From JBBIQS01 sp037442205 (lineage in GTDB: Bacteria > Myxococcota > Myxococcia > Myxococcales > UBA5297): a stretch of DNA of 64,000 nucleotides. Made by a program: the position numbers and the translations under genes. The stretch is from positions 1 through 64,000 of the forward strand of contig JBBIQS010000037.1 of the NCBI GenBank assembly GCA_037442205.1, given 5' to 3'. The notes below the pieces were generated by a model. The model saw only the letters and a program-made list of their open reading frames with translations, did no database searches and was not told the DNA's origin. Shown one piece after another: positions 8,470 through 19,376 of this stretch. Each line of letters starts with the position of its first letter. Within the stretch, counting starts at the first letter, position 1.

Positions 8470-10644
8470 CTAGTTTCCGGTCATGTGCATCGGTCCGCCC
8501 GGGGAGCCCTGGCGGTCGCGTTGGTAGACGGCGCCAATGATCCCGTTCCCGGCGCGCACCTCGTAGATGCGCCGGAACCCGGGCGGCTCGGCGGGAAACT
8601 GGAAGAAATTCATCAGCAGGTAGTCGGCCGATTCGATCGAGGTGCCGATCAGATCCGGTCGCAGCCCGGGAAAGTCATCGTGGGGCATCAAGCGCAGGTG
8701 AACCTTGGCCCCCGGCGGCGCCATCCGATTCAGCTCGTCGGCTAGCTCGCGGTGCCCCTCGCCCCAGAACGGGATCTCTATCCAGCGCCGGGCCATCACC
8801 TTGGCCGGCCCGCCGGTCCACTCGCTGCAGTAGTCGAGCTGATAGGGCTGGACCGAGAGCATCGCTCCGGCGACGTAGAGCCAGAGCGCAGCAGGGGCGA
8901 TCTTCCTCAGGTATGGACGGCCGAGCTTGTCCACGACCAGGTCGAGCCCGATCGCCGCGGCCAACGCCAGCGCCGGGAAGGCCTGGATCACGTAGCGGGC
9001 CCCGTCTTGGCGCATCGACGAAGCCCCCTGGCCGAACGGAAAGACCAACCAGCCCAGGACCAGCCAGTCGAGCGGCGAGCGGCGGCGCACCGCGAAGCCG
9101 ATCCAGATCGCCGCCAGCACCAGCAGGCCGGTCGGGCTGGAGACCAGGAAGGCGAAGACGTAGTACCAGCCCGGCAGCTTGCCCAGCTTCCCCAGGAAGT
9201 ACTCCTCCGGCTGGTGCGCGGCCCAGTGAGAATAGGTGCTCTGCATCTGCTCGATCGGGGAGTGCCAGAGCCACGGCCAGGCGGCGAAGAGGACCAGCAC
9301 CCCGGCCGCGGCGCCGGCGAAGGCGCCAATCATGGGAACGAACCGGCTGCGGCGCGAGGCCAGGGCGGCCAGGCAGACCGTGAGAGCCAGCGGCGCGAAC
9401 CAGACCCCGGTTGCCCGTGAGCCGACCCCCAGGATCGAGGTCAGCCCCCAGGCCCCATGGAGCCAGAACGAGTCGCGCTCGCAGGCCAGCATCAGCAACA
9501 ACGCCGAGACGGTGAAGAAGAAGGTCAGCGGCGATTCCAGCCCCACTGACCGGCCGTGGCCGACGAAGTACGGCATCAACGCCAGCACCATCCCTGCGCT
9601 CGCCCCGACCGCCAGCGAGGCATAGCGGCGCCCGATCAGGAAGAGGATCAAGCAGGTCAGGGCCTGAAGATAGGCGGCGGCCAGCTTGGCGCCCCACATC
9701 CCCCCGACTCGCTCGACGCCGCCGTAGAGCCACTTGGCGATCGGCGGGTGCTCCTTGTTCCAGCGGAAGGACTGCGTCGCCCAGTCGCCGAGCTCGGCGT
9801 TGCGCACGTAGTGCATCCCCGCCTTCAGGTAGGCCCCTTCGTCCCAGTAGATGTCCGCGGTGCTCAGCCCGTTTACGCGCGCCGCCAGCGCCACCAGGAC
9901 GATCGCCGCAGCCACCGCCAGCTCCCGGCGCCCGAGAGACTCCCGTCCTCGGTAGGCGGCGAAGGTGCGCCAACCGATCGCCGCCCCGAGGGTCAGCAGC
10001 ATCAGCGCGGCGCCGAACAGCCACAGGCGCGTCGTCTCGGCCATCGGAGCGACCGCGGCCTCGGCGAGCTCCCGAGCCGGCCAGCTGATTCCCCGCGGCC
10101 AGGGGACAGGCAACCAGCCATGCGGACCGGTCAATTCGTTGAAGTACAGGCGCAGGTACCTGCCGCCGCCGTGGTCGACCAGCCGTAGGGTGACCGGTAC
10201 GACGCCCGGGGGAAGCGCCTGGGCCGGGGCCGGGTGCTCGGTGCGAGCGAGCGCCCCCGTGACGTGCAAGATGGACTTGTCGCCGACGAGCAGCTCCACC
10301 TCGTCGTCCGCCTCGACCACGAACTCGATCTTGAGCGGCTTGTCGGTCCGCAAGTAGCTCGTCCACTCGGCGGAGAACGGCTGGCCAGGCTCATCTGGCA
10401 CGAAGGGCTCGCTGACCACACGCTCCGAAGCCGGAGCGCCCTCAAACCGCTCGTTGGACCAGGTCCGCTCGGTCCAGCCGCTGCCCCGCGGGACCGAGGC
10501 GACCGAGGCGAGGTGGGCGCAGAGCAGGACGCCGGCGGCCAGCGGAGCAACAGCAGCGACGGGCCACGCGAGGCGGACCAGACGCGTTCTCCGGTCCGCG
10601 GTGCGACCTTCTCTCGCTGCATCGCCAGGCTGCTGGATTTCCAC
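8470..10644 (-). CDS. Glycosyltransferase family 39-like membrane protein (PMT/ArnT type) with an N-terminal PA14-like domain
   Basis: A 724-residue protein. One N-terminal membrane helix (about 25-45) precedes an extracytoplasmic beta-rich region (about 50-190) resembling PA14-type domains, then a bundle of about 10 helices. The first long loop has the GT-C signature acidic pair (ADIYWDEGAYLKAG) followed by FRWNKEHPPIAKW, as in dolichyl-phosphate-mannose protein mannosyltransferase and ArnT relatives. The start is a GTG at 10644, and a later start is possible. It probably moves a sugar from a polyprenyl-phosphate donor to a lipid or protein on the periplasmic side. Donor and acceptor are unknown, and there is no polysaccharide cluster around it. 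Confidence 0.78.
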   Translation of the reverse strand: MEIQQPGDAAREGRTADRRTRLVRLAWPVAAVAPLAAGVLLCAHLASVASVPRGSGWTERTWSNERFEGAPASERVVSEPFVPDEPGQPFSAEWTSYLRTDKPLKIEFVVEADDEVELLVGDKSILHVTGALARTEHPAPAQALPPGVVPVTLRLVDHGGGRYLRLYFNELTGPHGWLPVPWPRGISWPARELAEAAVAPMAETTRLWLFGAALMLLTLGAAIGWRTFAAYRGRESLGRRELAVAAAIVLVALAARVNGLSTADIYWDEGAYLKAGMHYVRNAELGDWATQSFRWNKEHPPIAKWLYGGVERVGGMWGAKLAAAYLQALTCLILFLIGRRYASLAVGASAGMVLALMPYFVGHGRSVGLESPLTFFFTVSALLLMLACERDSFWLHGAWGLTSILGVGSRATGVWFAPLALTVCLAALASRRSRFVPMIGAFAGAAAGVLVLFAAWPWLWHSPIEQMQSTYSHWAAHQPEEYFLGKLGKLPGWYYVFAFLVSSPTGLLVLAAIWIGFAVRRRSPLDWLVLGWLVFPFGQGASSMRQDGARYVIQAFPALALAAAIGLDLVVDKLGRPYLRKIAPAALWLYVAGAMLSVQPYQLDYCSEWTGGPAKVMARRWIEIPFWGEGHRELADELNRMAPPGAKVHLRLMPHDDFPGLRPDLIGTSIESADYLLMNFFQFPAEPPGFRRIYEVRAGNGIIGAVYQRDRQGSPGGPMHMTGN

Positions 10645-10809
10645 GGGCGTCCTCGGAGGCTGAGTGGGGGCGCATCATGCGAGGGAGCCGGCGCGAGGGC
10701 AACTGGCTGTCATTGCGCAAATGCAGCCGAAGGCTCTACCCATCGCCCCAGCGAGCCCAGGGGAGCCGGACAGCCGCCAGCCGGCGAGCGGCGAGCCGGC
10801 GAGGACTCG

Positions 10810-10845
10810 GCGCCCCGCCGCCCACACTGCCGGGCGGTGGGGCGC
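10810..10845 (-). terminator. Hairpin downstream of sodC
   Basis: Arms of 14 bases at 10810-10823 and 10832-10845 pair with a single G.T wobble around an 8-base loop. It lies 13 bases past the sodC stop on the minus strand. No T-tract follows, so it may be a weak terminator or a 3' stabiliser. Confidence 0.5.
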
Positions 10846-10857
10846 GCGCTGGGACTG

Positions 10858-11376
10858 CTACTTCTTCTTCTCGATCACGCCGCAGGCGATGCGGTCGCCG
10901 GCGTTGCCGGCCGGATCGGACACCAGGTCATCGGCCTTGGCGTGGATCACCAGCGCCGACCCGTCCTGATCGAATAGGTTTCCCTCGCCCGCCTCGAGGC
11001 TGACCGAAGGAACCAGCGCCTGGATGTGCGCCTTGCCGTTGGCATCCACGACCAGGTTCGGAATATCGCCGGCGTGCATGCCGTGGGGGTTCTTGATGCC
11101 GTGCTGGTGCTTGGCCGGGTTGAAGTGGCCGCCGGCGCTCTTGAACGGCGCCTCGCACTTGCCGACCTCGTGGATGTGGATCGCGTGCTCGCCCGCCGGC
11201 AGGCCGTTCAGATCGACAGTCACCAGCACACCGTGCGGCGTCTGCTCCAGGTTGGCCGTGCCCACTTCCTTGCCCTGGGCGTCGACGAGCTTGGCCTGCG
11301 CCGTGGCGCCCTCGGCCTGCGCCGAGCCGCCCAGCAGAAACACCACCGTCGCCATCGCATAAGCAACCGTCTTCAT
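10858..11376 (-). CDS. sodC: Periplasmic Cu/Zn superoxide dismutase
   Basis: A 172-residue precursor with a Sec signal peptide (about residues 1-22, ending GSAQA). It carries the copper ligands HIHEVGKC and GGHFNP, the zinc loop HQHG...HAGD, the later copper His in SALVIHAKADD, and the disulfide Cys pair (GKC and IACGVI). It converts superoxide to peroxide and oxygen in the periplasm. The gene is divergent from the cupin gene. An Fe/Mn superoxide dismutase is also encoded in this window, so the organism has both periplasmic and cytoplasmic enzymes. Confidence 0.95.
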   Translation of the reverse strand: MKTVAYAMATVVFLLGGSAQAEGATAQAKLVDAQGKEVGTANLEQTPHGVLVTVDLNGLPAGEHAIHIHEVGKCEAPFKSAGGHFNPAKHQHGIKNPHGMHAGDIPNLVVDANGKAHIQALVPSVSLEAGEGNLFDQDGSALVIHAKADDLVSDPAGNAGDRIACGVIEKKK

Positions 11377-11556
11377 CGCGTCCTCCTCTGTTGAAGGGAT
11401 GCCCGGGACGGGCCTCCGGATCTCTTGGCCGAATTGGGCCGTTTCCTGTCTAACCGCCCCGCCTCGGCCGCGCTCGCTCGCGGGCGGCGGCCGGCCTTGC
11501 CAGCAGCCCTCCTTCGCGCTCGGATGCTCGCGCTGTTCGAGAAGGGAGAGTTGCCG

Positions 11557-12012
11557 ATGGTCCTCGATTCACAGGCGGTGATCGCTCGGCTGGGGCTCGC
11601 TCCGCACCCCGAGGGCGGGTTTTACCGGGAGATCTTCCGCGATTCACAGCAGGTGCGGCTGGCGGACGGGCGGGTGCGGGCGGCCTCGACCTCGATCTAC
11701 TTCCTACTCCCCGCCGGCTCGTTCAGCGCCTTCCATCGCGTCCGCGCGGCCGAGGTCTGGCACCTGTACCAGGGCGGGCCGCTGCGTCTGCACGTGCTGG
11801 GGCAAGGGAGCGTGCTGCTCGACGCCGATCACCCGCAGGCGGTGGTGCCGGCGTCGGCCTGGCAGGCGGCCGCGCCCGAATCCGAGGCGGCGCTGTGCGG
11901 CTGCACTGTCGCCCCCGGCTTCGAATTCGAAGACTTCGAGATGGGCCGGCGCGAGGAGCTGCTGCGCCAGTTCCCCGCCGAAGCCGAGGCCATCCGCCGC
12001 TGGTGCCGCTGA
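11557..12012 (+). CDS. Cupin-5 family (DUF985) protein
   Basis: A 151-residue protein. The family signature is LGLAPHPEGGFYREIF near the N terminus, then a beta-barrel with STSIYFLL, SFSAFHRV, AEVWHLYQGG and the closing GCTVAPGFEFEDFEMG. The start at 11557 is chosen because GAAGGGAGAG lies just upstream; the open frame extends further 5' without a ribosome site. Family members have a small-molecule-binding cupin barrel with no settled biochemical role. It is divergent from sodC and convergent with the GH5 gene, so it is probably monocistronic. Confidence 0.85.
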   Translation: MVLDSQAVIARLGLAPHPEGGFYREIFRDSQQVRLADGRVRAASTSIYFLLPAGSFSAFHRVRAAEVWHLYQGGPLRLHVLGQGSVLLDADHPQAVVPASAWQAAAPESEAALCGCTVAPGFEFEDFEMGRREELLRQFPAEAEAIRRWCR

Positions 12013-12055
12013 CTCGGCTACCCAGCCTGGTCGAGCGCCTCTCGTCGACTCGCGC

Positions 12056-13456
12056 TCATGGCCCCGGGCGCACCGTCAGCGTGACCACCTCGCCCTCGGG
12101 CGGAGACAGCACGGAGATGCGGCCTTCCTCGATCTGCACCGGGCAGCCGCCGCACTCGACGACCGCGCCCTGGGGATAGGCGGCCGCCGGCACCGAGAGC
12201 ACGGTCGGCGCCGAGATGCCGCGGTCGGGCCGGTAGTTGACGGTGAAGGTCTTGGTCGCCTCGTCGTAGGCAAACGACGAGGGAGTTCCGGCCACGCGCT
12301 CCGGGTAGGGACGGATCAGCGCCGCGATCGCTGCCGGCTTCTCGGTCCCGTCGGGGGCCAACATCCCATAGAGATTGTCTTTGCCGTGGTGCCAATACAT
12401 CGAGCTGGCGGCGGTAGCGGCGGCGCCGTCGTAGTCGGCGTTCATGTATTCGGCGAAGCCGGGGGCGGCCGCCATCCCGCCGTACTCGCCCACCCACAGT
12501 GCGGCGCCCATCGCATTCGCCTCGCGCCGGAAGGAGGCCAGCTTGTCGAGCACGTTCTGCCGCTGCCTCGGGTCGAATCCCATCCCGGACTCGGCGCCCG
12601 AGTCATAGCAATGCGGCGCGTAGACCAGGTTGTCGAACGACGGCCTGGTCAACCCGGTGGGATAGCCGATGCTGCGGCTGGTGGCCGGCTCGAGGAAGGC
12701 CAGCCACGACGGGGCGTCCTGGCGCACCGCCGCCACGATCCTCTCGTAGAACGGCTGCAGCCGCGTCTGCTCGAACTGCTCGACCGGCGCCGAGCCCCAG
12801 AACGGCTCGTTCATCACGTCGAACCCCAGGACCGCCGGGTGATTGGCCAGCCGCGCCGACAGCTGCCGCCAGGCCATGGCGTAGTGCTCGCCCAGCACCG
12901 GGTCGGTGTAGAGCTTGTCGAAGCAGGCCATCACGCTGGAGTTGAAGTAGTTGGCGAACCAGGGCTCGATGGGCTTGAAGGCCTCGTAGCGCCACTCGTC
13001 GCAGGTCCAGCGCGGGGCTCCGTTGTCGCCGAACCCCTCGCCGTAGAGGTCCTGGTGCATGTCGAGCACCACCAGCAGCCCCGCCTCGTGGGCCCAGTCG
13101 ATGCGCGCCGCCACCGCCTCGACGTAGGCGGCGTCGAAGGTCCCCTTCGCCGGCTCCAGGGCCGACCAGGAGACCAGGAAGCGGATCGCGTTCATGCCCC
13201 ACAGGCTGCGCAGCTTCTTGAGGTCGTCGACGGTCTGGAAGCCGAAGTAAGGCGGGTGCTTGTTGTCGCCGGAGACGTTGGCGCCCCGCAGCACCACCGC
13301 CCGCCCCTGCCCGTCGCGGATGAAGCCGCCCTCGACTCGATACACCTCGCGGGCCGGCTCGGCGGAGGGCTTCTCGCGGCAGGAGAGCGCGAGCAGGCAC
13401 GAGGCGAGGAGGGTTGCGCGAAGGAGCACCGGCTTTGCGGCGAGGGGAAAGGTCAT
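12056..13456 (-). CDS. GH5 glycoside hydrolase lipoprotein, endoglycoceramidase-like
   Basis: A 466-residue protein beginning MTFPLAAKPVLLRA, with a lipobox-like LLALSC. The catalytic (beta/alpha)8 barrel has VLDMHQDLYGEGFG (an endoglycoceramidase hallmark), the acid/base Glu in DVMNEPFWG, and the nucleophile Glu in LWVGEYGG. A C-terminal beta domain (about 375-466) follows, as in endoglycoceramidase II. The open frame extends 37 codons upstream, but those residues look non-coding and overlap the next gene. Known relatives cut the glycan-ceramide bond of glycosphingolipids. Some myxobacteria and relatives make sphingolipids, so the substrate may be internal or from prey; that is inference. 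Confidence 0.85.
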   Translation of the reverse strand: MTFPLAAKPVLLRATLLASCLLALSCREKPSAEPAREVYRVEGGFIRDGQGRAVVLRGANVSGDNKHPPYFGFQTVDDLKKLRSLWGMNAIRFLVSWSALEPAKGTFDAAYVEAVAARIDWAHEAGLLVVLDMHQDLYGEGFGDNGAPRWTCDEWRYEAFKPIEPWFANYFNSSVMACFDKLYTDPVLGEHYAMAWRQLSARLANHPAVLGFDVMNEPFWGSAPVEQFEQTRLQPFYERIVAAVRQDAPSWLAFLEPATSRSIGYPTGLTRPSFDNLVYAPHCYDSGAESGMGFDPRQRQNVLDKLASFRREANAMGAALWVGEYGGMAAAPGFAEYMNADYDGAAATAASSMYWHHGKDNLYGMLAPDGTEKPAAIAALIRPYPERVAGTPSSFAYDEATKTFTVNYRPDRGISAPTVLSVPAAAYPQGAVVECGGCPVQIEEGRISVLSPPEGEVVTLTVRPGP

Positions 13457-13484
13457 CCCGGCCTCGTGATTCGCGGGGGGAAGT

Positions 13485-14048
13485 CTACAGGTTCTTGCCG
13501 GCCTCGGGCTGGCGGCCGCCGGCGGCCTTCTTCTCCAACCAGTAGAACAGGGCCAGCACCCCGGCACAGAACAGTGCCACCAACATCCACCGTGGTGCGC
13601 CCGCTGCCTCGGGCAACCCGATCTTGCCTAAGTCCTTCCAGCCCAGGACGGTCGACTTGAAGAACGGATAGAGCTCGGCGTAGAGGGCGCCGCCGGCGAT
13701 CATCCCGACGATCGCAAAGACCGCGTGCCAGCGCCCCTCTCCCAGCGCGCCCACCGAGGTCCCCGGGCAGAAGCCCATCAGCGCCCACCCGGCGCCGAAG
13801 AGGGCTCCTCCCAGCAGCACGCCGCCGACGTTCATCGGCTTGTGGCTGAGCTTGATGATCTCGAGGTTGGAGAGCAGCCAGATCCCGAGCATCCCCACCA
13901 GGATGGCGGAGAGCATGAACTTCACCAGCGTCAGGTCCTTGAGCAGCATCGCCCCGACCTGCTTGTCGAAGCGAAGCACCCGAGCCTTCTGCAGCAGGAA
14001 CCCGAAGAGCACTCCGGCGCCAAGCCCCAGCCACTGTTCCGCGCTCAT
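13485..14048 (-). CDS. YeeE/YedE-family sulfur transporter, second half
   Basis: A 187-residue, four- to five-helix membrane protein. The conserved cysteine motif GWALMGFCPGTSVGALG matches the half-repeat of YeeE/YedE (PF04143), where cysteines relay thiosulfate through the channel in characterised members. Its ATG overlaps the TGA of the upstream half by four bases (ATGA), so the two halves are translationally coupled and probably form one transporter. A short gap separates it from the GH5 gene downstream. Thiosulfate or another reduced sulfur species is the likely cargo. Confidence 0.88.
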   Translation of the reverse strand: MSAEQWLGLGAGVLFGFLLQKARVLRFDKQVGAMLLKDLTLVKFMLSAILVGMLGIWLLSNLEIIKLSHKPMNVGGVLLGGALFGAGWALMGFCPGTSVGALGEGRWHAVFAIVGMIAGGALYAELYPFFKSTVLGWKDLGKIGLPEAAGAPRWMLVALFCAGVLALFYWLEKKAAGGRQPEAGKNL

Positions 14049-14587
14049 GGATTGCTCCCGCCGTAGAGGGCGCGGGCCGCCAGCGCCCCGGCCGCGAAGA
14101 ACATCGCCAGGGCCACCATCCCGCTGACTGACAGCTGCATCATCCCGCTGAGCCCGTGCCCGCTCGGACAGCCATCCGCCATCCGTGCTCCCAGCATGGC
14201 AACCACGCCGCCGCCGAACGCCGCCACCGCCCGCTTGCCGATCGATGGGCCGAAGCGCTTCTCCCACGCCGGCGGGACGGCCTCGAGGCGAAAGCTCTTG
14301 TCGCTGGCCGAGGAGATCAGAGCGCCGAGGGCGATCCCCAGCACCAACAGGAACTGCCACTCGAGCTGGACCTTGGTCTCGGTGAAGTACTGGTTGCCGG
14401 CCACGTGCTCGGGAGAGATCGAGCGCTCGCAGAGGGCGGCGGCCCGCACGAAGCTGGTCGAGGCCCCCAGGAAGTGCGACTTGCCGGCAATTCGGGTGGT
14501 GGCAAATACCGAAGCGATGGCCAGGACACCGACCAATGCGCCTGTCAGGTAGGGATTCCACCCTCCATCCTCAGTTCTCCATCGCAT
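14045..14587 (-). CDS. YeeE/YedE-family sulfur transporter, first half
   Basis: A 180-residue membrane protein with the second conserved cysteine motif, MADGCPSGHGLSGMMQ, of YeeE/YedE proteins. A good ribosome site (AAAGGAAGA) precedes the ATG at 14587; longer upstream open frame is unsupported. It is the first gene of a two-gene operon with its partner half at 13485-14048. Split YeeE halves (PmpA/PmpB type) are common and are often controlled by sulfur-responsive ArsR-type repressors such as BigR. The upstream region holds a palindrome that could be an operator. Confidence 0.88.
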   Translation of the reverse strand: MRWRTEDGGWNPYLTGALVGVLAIASVFATTRIAGKSHFLGASTSFVRAAALCERSISPEHVAGNQYFTETKVQLEWQFLLVLGIALGALISSASDKSFRLEAVPPAWEKRFGPSIGKRAVAAFGGGVVAMLGARMADGCPSGHGLSGMMQLSVSGMVALAMFFAAGALAARALYGGSNP

Positions 14588-14746
14588 CGGTTCTTCCTTT
14601 GTCTGGATTCCCGGGCGGCCTGTCCGGCGTGACCGCGGCAGAGCCCGAGCCGTCCCCGTAGCGACCCCAAGCCTGGCAGCGGCGGTCCCGTCCGGCGGTC
14701 GCTCGAAAGCATATACCGCCGCCGACCGTGAATTCGGCCGCCCCGG

Positions 14747-14761
14747 CCAATTAATAATTGG
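14747..14761. promoter_or_regulatory. AT-rich palindrome between yeeE and a lipoprotein gene
   Basis: Seven-base arms (CCAATTA and TAATTGG) around a single A, in an otherwise about 70% GC window. It sits 160 bases upstream of the YeeE start and 109 bases upstream of the divergent lipoprotein start. The shape fits a dimeric repressor site; which regulator binds is unknown. Confidence 0.45.
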
Positions 14762-14869
14762 AGCCCAAAGCGCGACGCCGATTGGCGGTTGGCCCAAGGG
14801 CAGTGTCGTCTGGTTGCAGGTCGCTCCCGGCCTGATACCGTGAGGCCGCTGCTGAACCGGGGACATCTC

Positions 14870-15535
14870 ATGCGCTCGCGATTGCCGCTGCTGTGCTGTC
14901 TGGCGCTGGCCTCCTGCGCCTACAAATCCGACTACGTCATCCCCGCCGACGGCCGGGCCCGGGTGGTCTTCAGCGACGGCGAGCTGCGGCCGGCGATGCC
15001 GGCGCTGACCCCCGCCTGTAAGGCCAACGTCGACCAGTGGATCGCCTACTACAAGGCCAATCCCCCGGCGCCGCCGGTCAGGAGCGGCCAGGGCCACTTC
15101 CATATGAACATCTGGATCGAGGACGCCGTCTACATCGATCCCTTGCCCCATCACCTGCACTCCGGGCATGCGGTCCCCGCCAGCTACTCCGGCCCCGCGA
15201 CGCACGCCGCCACGCCGGTCGGTGGGCATTCGGCCACCCCGGTTCACGCCGGCTCTTCGGGCCATGGCGCCACCAGCGTCGGCGGCTCTTCCGGAGGGAA
15301 CAGCGGCGAGCTCTACGCCGCGCTGGCGGTGGTCGCGCTGGTGACCATGCCCGCGGTGGCTATCACCCTGGCCTCGGTCCCGCCGGAGAGCGGCGCTGAA
15401 GCCTCGTCGGCAATCGATCAGGTCAACGCCTACAACGACGCCGCCCGCTCGCAGGGCAGCGCCTGCGCCCCGGCGATCCCGGGGCAGCCGCAGCCTCCGC
15501 CGCCCGGCGGCGCCGAGGCGGGGGTACAGCCATGA
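14870..15535 (+). CDS. Lipoprotein of unknown function with a His/Gly/Ser-rich linker
   Basis: A 221-residue protein with a lipoprotein signal (lipobox ALASC at residues 12-16). The N-terminal 90 residues form a small folded region (KANVDQWIAYYKANPP; HFHMNIWIEDAVYIDPLPHH), followed by a His/Gly/Thr/Ser-rich linker, a hydrophobic segment (ALAVVALVTMPAVAITLA) and a C-terminal tail with VNAYNDAA. Its stop overlaps the start of the next lipoprotein gene (ATGA), and that protein ends with a nearly identical VNFYNDAA motif. I do not recognise the family. The shared motif and coupling suggest they work together at the cell envelope. Confidence 0.7.
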   Translation: MRSRLPLLCCLALASCAYKSDYVIPADGRARVVFSDGELRPAMPALTPACKANVDQWIAYYKANPPAPPVRSGQGHFHMNIWIEDAVYIDPLPHHLHSGHAVPASYSGPATHAATPVGGHSATPVHAGSSGHGATSVGGSSGGNSGELYAALAVVALVTMPAVAITLASVPPESGAEASSAIDQVNAYNDAARSQGSACAPAIPGQPQPPPPGGAEAGVQP

Positions 15536-16032
15536 AGCAGCTCTTCGCTCTCGGGGTATTGGTCGCCTTCGCCGCCACTGGCTGCGGCGGGGTCACCGCC
15601 TATCGGCCGGCCCGCACCGCCCAGGGCGAGCTGACCATGAGCTACAACGACGGGCTCGAGATCTGGAACGGCCAGCAGCGGGTGGCCCACGCCTACCGCT
15701 TCTCCGAGCTGCCCGACTTCGTGCGCTGCGTCCCTGACGCCAAGCGCCACGCCGAGGCCGCCCGCTCCTCCGGGCGGACCGCCGGCCTGCTGTCGGGGCT
15801 CTCCATCGGCTTCGCCATCACCGGCATCGCCGGCGGGCTCACCGGGGCCAGCCTCTCAGAAACCCAGGGCGCGCAAGCCGCCTGGTTGGTCGGAGGCCTG
15901 GCGCTGGAGGTGGCAGCCGTCGCCCTGGGCGCCTCGAGCATGGGCCAGAAGACCAAGGCCCTGGGGCACGCCGCCGACGCGGTCAACTTCTACAACGACG
16001 CCGCCGGCAGCGTCGGCGGGTCCTGCCGGTAG
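15532..16032 (+). CDS. Lipoprotein of unknown function, coupled to its upstream neighbour
   Basis: A 166-residue protein with a lipobox-like AATGC at about residues 14-18. A short soluble region (GELTMSYNDGLEIWNGQQRV) contains a putative helix with FVRCVPDAKRHAEAA, then two hydrophobic segments (about 85-105 and 120-140), and the tail AVNFYNDAAGS. The start overlaps the upstream stop by four bases. Glycine/alanine-rich double hydrophobic segments recall proteins that insert into or span a membrane, but no known family is recognised. Confidence 0.7.
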   Translation: MKQLFALGVLVAFAATGCGGVTAYRPARTAQGELTMSYNDGLEIWNGQQRVAHAYRFSELPDFVRCVPDAKRHAEAARSSGRTAGLLSGLSIGFAITGIAGGLTGASLSETQGAQAAWLVGGLALEVAAVALGASSMGQKTKALGHAADAVNFYNDAAGSVGGSCR

Positions 16033-16256
16033 GCCGCTCGGTAGCCGCTTCGACCGCCCCTCGCCCGCCCGGGAAACCTGAGAGGCCAGTCGCCCCGGAG
16101 ATCCGTCGAGCTGACCGGTCTGCCGGGCCGCCCGCCCTGCGATTGCCGGCGGCTGTCCAGCGCCGGTTGTCCCAGCGATCTTCCCGTGTTATCGACTCGA
16201 CCTCTTATGCCAGGGCGGTCGAGCGGCCGCCCCCTCAACCGACGGACGAGCCCAAG

Positions 16257-18941
<2,685 letters not shown>

Positions 18942-18965
18942 CCGCGCGGCCTCCGCCTTTTCCCC

Positions 18966-19001
18966 GGCCGCCGGAGCTCAGCTCCGGCGGCCGTTCCTTT
19001 T
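18966..19001 (+). terminator. Rho-independent terminator of alaS
   Basis: A perfect 12-base stem (18966-18977 with 18981-18992) around a 3-base loop, followed by GTTCCTTTT. The loop TCA is the stop codon (TGA on the minus strand) of the convergent SRPBCC gene, so the hairpin overlaps the end of that gene. Confidence 0.75.
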
Positions 19002-19376
19002 GCCGAGCTCCGCGAAGGCGTCCAGGGCGACGCCCAGCTCCGCCAGCACTGCCGCACGCTCCCGGGCATCCCGGATCAGCTCGCGGTGGAGCGCGAGGGT
19101 CGATCGCCCTCGCGAGGCGGGAATCACCCGTACTTGGAGAAGGCTTTCGCCCCCCGAGGAAGCGGGAATCCGCCGCCGATAGTGCGACTCGCCGAACGCC
19201 CTGATCCCCAGACTGTCGGGGCCGAGCTTCTTGCCGTCGCCGCCCAGCAGCCCCTGCCCCGCGGGCGAGATCACCAGACGCCACAGGGCATCGGGCGCGA
19301 GGTCGAAGGTCCGCCGTGCGCCAGCCTGGAAGCCGGCGTCCTTGGTCGTGCTGGCCGCCTCAGCTCTCCGGCTCAC
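18978..19376 (-). CDS. SRPBCC / AHSA1-like domain protein
   Basis: A 132-residue START-like protein. It matches the AHSA1-type SRPBCC pattern: TKDAGFQAGARRTFDLAPDA at the N terminus, ALWRLVISPAGQGLLGG, LLQVRVIPASRGRSTLALH, and a C-terminal helix. These small hydrophobic-pocket proteins are often partners in toxin resistance or lipid binding. The start is a GTG at 19376 that overlaps the TGA of the RidA gene by four bases, so the two are translationally coupled. Earlier in-frame codons fall inside the RidA gene and are not supported. The ligand is unknown. Confidence 0.78.
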   Translation of the reverse strand: MSRRAEAASTTKDAGFQAGARRTFDLAPDALWRLVISPAGQGLLGGDGKKLGPDSLGIRAFGESHYRRRIPASSGGESLLQVRVIPASRGRSTLALHRELIRDARERAAVLAELGVALDAFAELGKRNGRRS

